DNA of 64,000 nt from Edaphochlamys debaryana (taxonomy: Eukaryota; Chlorophyta; Chlorophyceae; Chlamydomonadales), in assembly GCA_016858145.1 (NCBI GenBank), contig JAEHOE010000041.1, positions 744,001-808,000 on the forward strand. The letters are read 5' to 3'. Both the position numbers and the translations under genes were made by a program. Below the pieces are notes generated by a model, which saw only the letters and a program-made list of their open reading frames with translations, searched no databases and was not told where the DNA came from. Below are positions 1 through 10,100 of this stretch, piece by piece (the first letter of the stretch is position 1; every line of letters starts with the position of its first letter).

Positions 1-2703
1 GCACCAAGGGCCAGGCCGACACCGCCGAGGCGCTGCTGGCGGCGGGGGCGGACAGGGAGGCGCGCAGCGCGGTGGGTCGTGGGGGGGGGGGAGGTGGGGG
101 GGAGGGGCAGGGCTGGGCAGGGGAGGGGGAGCTGGGTAGGAAGGGGCTGTGTGGGGCCCTCATCAGGCCCGGGACCTGTTGCGGCCTGAGGTCGTGCTTC
201 TGGGCCCCGCCCCTGCCAGTACCGGCACCTCGCTGAGGCTTCCGCTGCTGGCTCACCCGGCCCCTTGCCCCCTCTCGCTCCCGCCCCCTCGCCAGTCAAG
301 CCCCGCGCACCCTCCAACCCCCCCCCCCCCCTCTCGCCCCTCCCACCCCCCTCCCCCCCACAGGGCGACCGCACGCCCCTGCACGTGGCGGCCCTGGGGG
401 GGCACACGGCGGCGGTGGAGGCGCTGCTGAGGGCGGAGGTGGACAAGGAGGCCAAGGCGGCGGTGAGGGGGGCGGGGCGGGGTAGGAGTTGGAGGCAGGG
501 GGCCGGAAGGGGGGTGTTGTGCGGCTGGCGGTGGGGCGGCAGTTGGGAGTGGCGGGTGGCTCGGGTGCTGACAGCCCCCACTCTTCTAGCTTTTCTTGGT
601 CGAACCAGCCTCGTCACGCCTCTTGTTTCTCTCCCCTTAAGCCCCACCTCCCTCCCTCCATTTCCCCCCGGGTGCGCAGGACGGCAACACGGCCTTGCTC
701 CTAGGTGGGTGGGCTGGGGCCTGGGGTTGGGGGTTGGGGTTTGCGGCAGGGGTAGGGGTCGTGGGGGCAGGCACCTCGGTGGGCGCTGCGTGGTCATGGA
801 TGGGCGGGTTCCGCCGCTCTCTGACGCAGGGACTAGCACCCAACCACCCCTCAAACCACACCTCACCCACACCTCATCCCCCCCCTCCCCTCTCCCCAGC
901 CGCCAGCGAGGGCCACGGGGCGGTGGTGGACGCCCTGCTCAAGGCGGGGGCGGACTCGGAGGCAAAGGACGTGGTGGGTGGGAGGGGGGAGAGCGAGGGG
1001 CCGGGGAGGGACGTGGTGGGTGGAGGGGGGAGAGCGAGGGGCCGGGGAGGGACGTGGTGGGTGGACTGTGGGTTGAGTTCCGGATCCAGATCCGGATGGG
1101 GGTTTGAAGCCAGGGAGGGGTGGAGCGCAGTGGGGCGGCGGCTGTCTGACATGTCAAGGGCGTGGTGGGTGCAGGGGGAAGAGGGGTCGGGGGGGAAACA
1201 AAACGTGCCCGGGACGAGTGCCCGTGGGCGACACGTGGCCCCTGCACACGGCGGCTCTGTGGCCCCATGTGTGGGGTCGGTCCGTTCCCTCCTTCTACCC
1301 CCCCCCCCCATCCCCCCTCCCCCTCCCCTGCTCCTCCACACCCCAGGACGGCTGGACCGCCCTCCACCTTGCCGCCAAGGACGGCCGTGAGGAGGTGGTG
1401 GCGGCGCTGCTGCGGGCGGGGGCGGACACCAGCGCAGCCATCGGGGTGAGGGCGGCGCGGGAAGTGGGGGTGTGGGCGGGTGGAGGACGTGAGGGCCTGG
1501 CTCCCGCAGCCAGCTTCCCCCAACCGCCCCTTTGCCCCATCCACACTTCCACACAAACCCCCACCCTTCCAACGAGCCCCTACACTGTCCCCCCCCTTTC
1601 CCCCCCCCCCCCCCCCCCAGGACGGCCGCACCGCCCTGGACCTGGCTGTGCAGTGGGAGCGGACCCACCCAGTCCTACCCACCAGGCCCCTCCCCCACCC
1701 AAATCCCCTACCCCCCTCTTCACTCCCATCCCCCTCCACAGGACGGCCGCACCGCCCTGGACCTGGCTGTGCAGTGGGAGCGGACCCACCCAGTCCTACC
1801 CACCAGGCCCCCCCCCCCCCCCAAACCCCCACCCCCCCTCTTCACTCCCATCCCCCTCCACAGGACGGCCGCACCGCCCTGGACCTGGCTGTGCAGTGGG
1901 AGCGGACCCACCCAGTCCTACCCACCAGGCCCCTCCCCCACCCAAATCCCCTACCCCCCTCTTCACTCCCATCCCCCTCCACAGGACGGCCGCACCGCCC
2001 TGGACCTGGCTGTGCAGTGGGAGCGGACCCACCCAGTCCTACCCACCAGGCCCCTCCCCCACCCAAATCCCCTACCCCCCTCTTCACTCCCATCCCCCTC
2101 CACAGGACGGCCGCACCGCCCTGGACCTGGCTGTGCAGTGGGAGCGGACCCACCCAGTCCTACCCACCAGGCCCCTCCCCCACCCAAATCCCCTACCCCC
2201 CTCTTCACTCCCATCCCCCTCCACAGGACGGCTGCACCGCCCTGGACCTGGCTGTGCAGTGGGAGCGGACCCACCCAGTCCCACCAGGCCCCTCCCCCAC
2301 CCAAATCCCCTACCCCCCTCTTCACTCCCATCCCCCTCCACAGGACGGCTGCACCGCCCTGGACCTGGCTGTGCAGTGGGAGCGGACCCACCCAGTCCCA
2401 CCAGGCCCCTCCCCCACCCAAATCCCCTACCCCCCTCTTCACTCCCATCCCCCTCCACAGGACGGCCGCACCGCCCTGGACCTGGCTGTGCAGTGGGAGC
2501 GGACCCACATCGTGGACGCCATCACCGCGGCGGCGGCGGCGCGGACGGCCAAGGAGGCGGAGGCGGGGGCGGGGGCGGAGGCGGGGGGTGAGGGCGGGGC
2601 GGGGGAGGGGCAGGCATGGGGGGGTCGGCAGGCGGTGGGAGTGGGAAGGGGAGAGGGGGAGGTGGAGGTGGAGGGAAGGGGAAAGGGGAAGCAAGGGGAC
2701 TAG
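1..2703 (+). CDS. Ankyrin-repeat protein, 3' part (5' end outside window)
   Basis: About 202 residues are visible. The exons are 1-71, 364-462, 680-704, 900-973, 1347-1445 and 2461-2703, all GT-AG and joining in frame to a TAG at 2701-2703. Full repeat exons are exactly 99 bp (33 codons), so one ankyrin repeat equals one exon. Ankyrin signatures recur: DRTPLHVAALGGH, AVVDALLKAGADSEAKD, DGWTALHLAAKDGREEVV. The last exon starts as a repeat (DGRTALDLAVQWERTHIVDAI) and runs into an Ala/Glu/Gly-rich tail. Ankyrin repeats mediate protein-protein contacts; no catalytic domain is seen here. The acceptor of the last exon lies at the end of an eight-copy tandem duplication (1621-2508) and the donor at 974 is also duplicated. 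If an intron removes part of the Gly-rich tail, the stop could differ. The ankyrin family is secure; the last exon boundaries are less so. Confidence 0.8.
968..1065. repeat. Three-copy 41-42-bp tandem repeat spanning a splice donor
   Basis: The exon end plus donor (GACGTG followed by GTGGGTGG) recurs at 968, 1010 and 1051 with the intervening GAGCGAGGGGCCGGGG segment. The first copy is the real exon end of the ankyrin gene; the other two are intronic decoy donors. Confidence 0.8.
1621..2508. repeat. Eight-copy ~121-bp tandem duplication of a splice acceptor and exon start
   Basis: The segment beginning CAG/GACGGCCGCACCGCC recurs with exon starts at 1621, 1742, 1864, 1985, 2106, 2227, 2344 and 2461 (spacing 121, 122, 121, 121, 121, 117, 117). 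Each unit holds 48 bp of coding sequence (DGRTALDLAVQWERTH) plus about 70 bp of C-rich intron ending in an acceptor. Copies 6 and 7 carry GGCTGC instead of GGCCGC. Only the last copy continues into coding sequence (HIVDAITAA). The first seven are candidate decoy acceptors or cassette exons, although each would need a donor near its 3' end. Confidence 0.92.
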
Positions 2704-4116
2704 GCGGGGGCGAGGCAGGATGCAGCAGCAGGATGGGGGGGCGGAGTGGCGTGGTGGTGGTGGTGGGGGGGGGTCAGGGCTGCATGACTCAAGTTCCCGC
2801 ATTCTTGGCGAGTTGGGGTGGGCTCGGCTGGAGCTGACAGCGGTTGGGGGTACGGCATCAAACCGGCCAGGATCCGGTCCCGCCAAGCGGGCATGACCAA
2901 ACACCGTGCGTCGGATCTCGACCAAACTGACGTGACGTGAGCTATGACGTGAGCTATGTGGCCAATGTGGGCGGTATCTGCTAGGCGAATGTGATGCGGT
3001 TTTCAGAAGGGGGGGGGTCAGATGTTGTAGATGGCGCGGGGCTGAAGGATGGTAGAGTGGAAGTGAAATCGTCCCAGGGTCGTGAAGCACATTCCGCAAT
3101 CTTCCGAACGTGAAGAGCGGCCTGGGGCGTTCGGCTGGGGCCTGGGGCGCATTGGAGCCTCTCCTGAAGACGCATCGTGGGGAGAAGGGAAGCAGTTGGT
3201 AGGCTGTTGGTGGGCAGTCGTATGCTACGTAGGGGTGGGGCCTGTGGGCCGGGCCGGGCCGGGGGCATCAACGCGGGCTTTCATGGGCGTCTTCGCAAGC
3301 CCGGCACGAACAGGTACCTGAGAACCTGACCCGTAGGGGCATGGCCCAGTATGGCGGTACGACCTCGTGTGACCCGTCAATCCATGGGGCACAGCTTCAC
3401 TAGTGTACATGTTGTTCAAGGAGGCCGGGCAATCCGTTTGCATGCCCGCGGCACTTTCCATGTTTCCAACCTGGAGCACGAGCCAAGAGGGCATGCCCAG
3501 ATTTCCCACCCTTGGCCCCAACATGGCTGTCAGTGACCCCAGCGCGGGGGGGATGCATTTCGGCAAAGCGCTTCCACTCAAGCTGCAGCATCCCATGTCT
3601 GGGGCTCGCCATGGTGTTTGTGCAGGCACGACGGCGTGTGAGCGGCCATCGGAATTGCGACATGGCGAAGTGCGCTTAGACGCGCACGCAGCTAGGAGGC
3701 CCGCACCAGGACCTTGTGCTTATAGTGTCGAGTACATTCGTGCCTGGCTGGGGGGCTAGTTCGCGCGGCCGTACATGTTTGTGCAAGTGGCGCAGGTCGG
3801 TCGCAGTGACCTCGAGCTGCGCACACCGGCGACAACCACTTCGAACAATTTTTCGAGACTTGCGCATACGCACATTATAGCAGAAACAGAGGAAAGCCTC
3901 AACCGCTCCATCTCGTCGGTGTGTAGGCGCGAAAGGAGCTCCGCGGCAATGCCGCCTTGTACCTTCTAGCTTCTGTCGCTGCTTGGATACTTAAAGCTGC
4001 TACCGGCGAGCAGGCGGAGCGTAGCCCGGCCACCACCTTAGAGAACTTCTTGTCAAGTTGGGCGGCTCCAAAGGGATCGCAGGCTCTAGGGCGTAGTAGA
4101 CGGCCTAGTCGACAGG
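2704..4116. other. Intergenic region between ankyrin gene and NLR-like gene
   Basis: About 1.4 kb without a convincing exon. It should hold the ankyrin gene's 3' UTR and the promoter and 5' UTR of the gene starting at 4117. Base composition is clearly less G/C-extreme than the flanking genes. I see no RNA gene, transposon end or clear promoter motif. Short ORFs on both strands show no domain signature. Confidence 0.5.
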
Positions 4117-7100
4117 ATGGGCTGCGGAGCATCAAAGGTCGCTCCGGCGACGGACCCCAAAGCGGCTCCGGTGAGCATGTCGCTGCGCGCGTGCACACCG
4201 CCTTGCCGGCTGACGTCCCTGACCATGTCGCTGCCGTAGCACGCTTAGGGCATGGCTCAGGCGGTGTGGCCGCGTCCCGGCGCGGCCTAGCTGGCCTGCA
4301 CAACCGGCCGGCGCGAACGTCTGCCCTACCCCACGCACCGCACGCCCTCACGGCGCCTTCGGCCCCCCTGCACAGCCCCCAGGGCTCACGCATCCACCTC
4401 GCCTCCTCACTTCTCCTCCTCCCTCCCTTCCCCCCTCCCCCCAACCCCTCCCCCCTCCCCTCCCCCCCTGCCCTCTCCAAATCCCAACCCAGGCCGCCAA
4501 GGCCACGCCCCAGCAGCACACGCAGGCTTGGCCAGCGGGTTCGGAGCAGGGCGTCAAAGCCGCGTCCCGCAACGCCACCGAAAAGGGAGCCGAAGCCGAC
4601 AAGGCCGCGGCGGCGGCCATCAAGGCGGCCGAGGAGGCGACCAAGGCCGCGGCGGCGGCGGCCTCCGCCCAGGACGATGCGGCCCGCAAGGCCGCTGAGG
4701 CCGCCGCCAAGGAAGCGGCTGCCAAGGCCGAGGCGGCGGCGGCTGCCGCCGCCGCCAAGTCGGATGAGGCCAGCAAGGCTGCCGCCGAGGAGGCGGCGGC
4801 GCTGGAGGCCCAGCGGGAGGAGGAGGACGCCAAGACGGTGCCGGTGCCCAAGGCCTCGCCCCTGCTGGTGCGTGGGGCGTCGTGTCCCCCGCATGCCCAA
4901 GCGCTGGCACTCGGGGCAGTGTACTGGCCCCAGCAGCCCTGCGTCTTCCCATCCTCGCCCTGCCCCCATCTCCTCCTCCATAGCCTCCTTCCTGGCGACG
5001 CGACGCGGCTCTGCTCCGCTCAAGCATCCCTTCCGCCCCCCCTCCCACCCCCCACCCCACAGGACGTGGTCCGCGCCGAGGCCTTCGACATCCGCGACCG
5101 CGTCAAGGAGGCGCTGCCCGGCATGGACTTCCCACGTGCGTGGGGGATTGGGGGCAGGAAGCGGGGAGGGGGGGCTGGGGGACTGGAGGTTGGGGTTGGG
5201 GGCGTGGAAGCTGACAGCGGGCACCACCCGTGCGTTGCTCCCTGTCCCCTCCTCTCAGGCCCACCTCCTCTCTTCAAGAAACCCAACCCTCCAACCACCC
5301 CTTCCCCTCCAACCCCCGCAGTCTCCGCCGCCGCCAAGGACGTGGTCACGCTCGCCAACCAGTCCGCCTCCGCCTTCGCCAACGCCGACAACCTGGCCTC
5401 GCTGCGCCAGCGCGCGGTCGCGGGCCTCGCCCTCATGCACATGTTCGGGGACCTGCTCAGGGACTCCCCCGCCCCCGAGGCCCACGTCGAGAAGGCCGCG
5501 GCCGCCACCGGCGCCGGCGGCGACGGGCTCAAGGGCATGGGCCTCCACGCTGCCGTCGGGACCTTCCGAGACATCATTGCGGGCATGAGCGCGCTCGCGC
5601 GGCCGTATTGTGGACGTGGCTGCGTGGTGCACATGTTGGCGAGCGACGCGGGTGCGGAGCGGGCCGTGTTCGAGCGGCTGGTCGAGGAGCTGACGGCGCT
5701 GGGCGACGACGTGATGGGCCGCGCCAAGACCAGCCGGGGGTGGGGCGACACCGCGGTGGCGCTGGCGGGGAAGGCCGAGGACGCACTGCTGGTGCTGCGC
5801 CTGGGGCCCAACTACACGGTGAGAGGGATGGGGGGTGGGGGATGGGGGATGGGGGGGATGCGGACGGAGGCTGGGGGGTGGTACCGGTATCTGGTTGTGA
5901 TGTCTCATGCATCCTGGAGTGTTCACTCCGACCGTGACCCTTTCACCCCCTCCTCCTTCCCCCCCCTCCTCACCTTCGCCCCCCCCCCCAGGACCACCTT
6001 GCCAAGCTGCAGGGCGCGGTCAAGCAGGCGGGGGGCCTGGAGGCGGTGTGCGCCGCCCCCGAGGCATTCCTGGACTCCGCCCTGGTCATCCAGGAGCTGA
6101 GCCTGGGGTCCAAGATCACCAAGGACAACGTGAGCGGGGTGCTAGGAGAGGGAGGGAGGGGGGAGGGGGAGGTTGAGGGGAAGCCGGGCCCGGGTGGGGA
6201 TGTGGGTTGGGCGCAGTCTGGGTTTCTGCTTTTGTCCCACCCATCCCGTCGCCGTCTGCCTGCAACACCTCATTACCCGGCCCTCATCCCGCCCTCCTCC
6301 CCCCCCCCTCTCAGGCCGTTGCCCTCCTTGCCGCGCACGTGGACAAGGGCCCCTGCCGCCTGCTGCTGCAGCCCGAGCTGCGCCTGCTGTGGCGCACGCG
6401 GTTCGGGGGCGAGGCGGAGGTGGCGTGGGCGGACTGGTGGGGCTCCTTCCCGGCGGGAATCGGGCAGCTGCCGGGGCTGGGCATGCGGCCGCTGGCGGAG
6501 AAACTGGGGGAGCTGCTGGCGAGCGGTGAGGAGGGCTGGGTGGGGGGATGGGGTTGGGTGGGGTTGGGTGGGGGTGTTGGTGGGGGTTTGGGTGGAGGTG
6601 GAGGCGGACGGGGGGAAACGTTGAGGAGGGGGGGAAAGCAGTGTGGCTAGGATCCTTGGGAGCGCGCGCGTCGGAAGGGTAGGAGAGTGAGACCCTTGAA
6701 CCAACCCTTTGCCAAACCCTGCCCCCCTGTCGTGCCCTCCCCCCCACCCCCAGACTCTGCCAAGGCCGCCTTCCAGCGTCACGTGCTCTCGGCCAACAAC
6801 ATGATCCCCGTGGCTGGATCCGGATCCGAGGCCGCCGCCGGCGTGTCGGCGTACGCCCTGGCGGCGGCGTTCGGCGCGCCGCTGACGGAGGCGGCCGCCG
6901 CCGGCTTCGACGACCTGGCGGGCGAGGTGGCGTCGGCGCTGGCGGCGGCGGAGCTGCCCGTCGACGGCCCCTGCCAGCTGCCGCCGCTGCCGCCGGCCCA
7001 TGCCCCCCGCGAGGAGCTGGCAGAGAAGGTGGCGTTCGGTCTCATGGGCTCTTCGGACAAGTGCAAGTGAGGCCGCCATTGGGGGGAAGGGGCTGTGGGA

Positions 7101-10100
7101 AGGGAAGGGCGGGGTTGACTGATGGGCTCTACGGACAAGTGCCAGTGAGAGGCCATGACTGGGGGAAGGGGCTGTGGTTGGGGGGGCACGGGGTCGGGAC
7201 ATGCGGTGCGAGCCTTCCTCCCACCTTCCAACCTCGCTTTTCGCCTTACCGCCCCCCCCCTTCAGGGCCGCCATCCTCGTGGCCCCCCCCGGCATGGGCA
7301 AGACTACCCTGGCCGTGGAGACTGCCTGGCGCCTGGCCCGGGGCGGGCACGCCAAGGGCGGGGTGGTGTGGGTGGACCTGGCGGGGGCGCGCACGTGGCA
7401 CGACGTGGAGGCACGGGTCATGATTGCACTGGGGCTGATCAAGGTGGGGGCGGGAGTGGTGGGGCAGGGGGGCTGGGGTGCCGTGGCGGGGGGGTGGGAG
7501 GTCATGGTTGCCCTGGGGCTGATCAAGGTTTGTGGGGGGGGGTTGGATGGGCAGGGAAGGGACGGGGGAGAGTGGGAGACTATACAACCTGCAGCAGGTG
7601 TACACTCTTGTAGCCCTGACGCGCCCTCGTGGCTCAATAGTCAGCGCACGCCGCTCGACACCTCGACCGCCAACCGAGTCCACCCACCCCCGCCCTCCAC
7701 CCACCCCTCTTTCTCGCCCCCAGGACAACGCCGACGGCAAGCCCCGCATCACTCCCCTCTCACCCAATCCACACACACCATCCCACCCCCCTCCCCTCCC
7801 TTCCGCTCAGCAACAAACACCCCCCCCTCCCACCCCTCCCCACAGGACAACGCCGACGGCAAGCCCCGCATCGTATCCACGCTCAAGGCCTGCTGCTCCG
7901 GCTCCCGGCCCCTGCTGCTGGTCATCGACACCATCGATGACGCCCTGCGCCAGCCGGGCGCCGCCGACGGCCTCTGGGAGCTGCTGGGCGCCGTCGCCGG
8001 CGGCTCCGCCGGCGGCGGCAGCAGCGGCTGCGGCGGCGTGCGCCTCCTGCTCGCCTCCTCCGCCACCATCGACCTGGGCGACGGCGCCGACGTGACCACC
8101 GTAGACGTTCCCCCCATGACGAGCATGGTGGCGGCGAAGCTCGCCTCCGCCGTGTGCCCTGACCTGAACGCGGGCAACGCGGCCCGCGTGGCGCTGGCGT
8201 GCCGCTGCCTGCCTCTGGCGGTGCGGCTGGCAGCGGGACTGCGGGCCGAGGGACGGCTGAGCACCAAGGACATTGAGGCCCTGGGACGCACCGCCTCCAA
8301 GGACGGCGCCGCCTCCCCCCCCGAGGCCATGGTGCAGGTCATCGCCGGCTGCCTCACGGCCCTGCCAACGCCCAACCAGGTACGATGGGATGCCGGGGTG
8401 TTGTGGAGATGGGCGGGAAGGGGTGGTGTTGAGAGGGGCAGGGGCGCGATGAGGGCGGGCTTGTCCATTGCACTTTGTGGCTTGCCTGCCACCCCACCCC
8501 AACCCCCCCTCCACCCCACCCCACCCCCCACCCCAGGTTGCGCTGCTGCAGCTGTCCTCGCTCCCACCCGCTGGCGCCAACCCCGACGCCACCCTGGCCG
8601 CCCTCAACGCCTCGGCCCCCGCCGCCGCCGTGCACGGCCGCACCATGCTGGCGGCGCTGGGGCGGCAGGGCCTGGCGGGGGCCTCCACGCTGCCGGGCCG
8701 CCGCACGCAGACGGTGATGCACTCGCTGGTGCGGAGCGTGGCGGTGACTTCGCTGGCGCCGGCCCTGGACTTGGCGGTGAGGAGGGGGGATGGGGGGGAG
8801 TTGGGGAGGCGAAGGGGGTGCATGGGAGGGGAGGGAGGTAGGGGAGGGAAAAGAGAGGGAACGGTGGTGGTGGTGACGTTGCGGGGGCCCGCCCTGGACT
8901 TGGCGGTGAGGAGGGAAGGGGGCGGTTAGGGAGGGAGGTAAAAGGGTTGGGGGCAGCGAAGCGGATTCCAGGGGAGGGGGCGTGGCGAAAGCGTGTGTCA
9001 CTGCAACGCGATCCCTCCTCAACGCGACCACCACCCTCCCTCCACCCCTCCCCCCCAGGTCCGCCCCGCCGCCGAGGACCGCGTGGCACTGGCGCTCCTG
9101 GCCGCCCTGTCGGGCTGGGGCCGCTCCTACGGCTCCCGTGAGGGCTGCTCCTCGGTGCTTGCGGCGGCGCGGGCGGGGCAGCCGGAGCTGGCGGAGCTGC
9201 TGGCGCTGCTCACGCGGTGGGTGGCGGTGGGGTGTGCTGACCCTATCGCGGGGATGTTGTAATCGCGGGTGTTGATAGCGGTTGGGGCGGAGGGGGTTTT
9301 TGTGGAGGGGCAGGGGGCGGAGCTGCTGGCGCTGCTCACGCGGTGGGTGGCGGTGGGGTGTGCTGACCCTATCGTGGGGATGTTGTAATCGCGGGTGTTG
9401 ATAGCGGTTGGGGCGGAGGGGGTTTTTGTGGAGGGGCAGGGGGCGGAGCTGCTGGCGCTGCTCACGCGGTGGGTGGCGGTGGGGTGTGCTGACCCTATCG
9501 TGGGGATGTTGTAATCGCGGGTGTTGATAGCGGTTGGGGCGGAGGGGGTTTTTGTGGAGGGGCAGGGGGCGGAGCTGCTGGCGCTGCTCACGCGGTGGGT
9601 GGCCGGGTTGGGGGGAGGGGTTGGCATGGGAGGAGGGGGGCGGAGTACGGGGCAGGTCTTCGGAGTAACACGTGCGGAGCTTCCAGTTTGACTGGCGCCA
9701 GGAGGGGATTGGGCTGGCTGGGGCCTGGGGCTACGGGCCTTGACTGGCATGCCGGGTGCTCGCCTCCCCCCCTCCCCCGCATCCTGTGCCCCCGCAGCAC
9801 CAACCCCCGCATCGCCGGTGTGGTGGGCAACCCGCCGCCCATCGTGTCGGGCGAGGTGGCCAGCTCGGAGGAGGCGGCGGCGGCGGCGGCGCAGCGGCTG
9901 CCGCTGGAGACCATCGTGACCGCGGCCAAGGTGGGAGGGGGGTCGGGGGCGGGTGCTCGTGGGGCTGGGCACCCGGTGCTGGAGCGGCAAGATGGCCCGA
10001 ATCCACCATACCCCCATTCCAACTGCAGCCTTGCCGCTAATCCCCCCCTCCAACACCCTTCCCCCCTTTCCCCTCCCCCCCCCTCTCCCCCAGGGCTTCA

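Noticed and set aside
1621..2508. Eight genuine ankyrin exons
   Set aside because: Each early copy carries only half a repeat (48 bp) followed by the same intron-like C-rich sequence. Chaining them gives shifting frames, so they are read as junction duplications.
2704..4116. Small ORFs on both strands as genes
   Set aside because: They lack splice phasing, domain signatures and the coding composition of neighbouring genes.
7600..7690. A tRNA gene
   Set aside because: The A-box-like and B-box-like sequences are only about 11 bases apart and no acceptor or anticodon stem forms.
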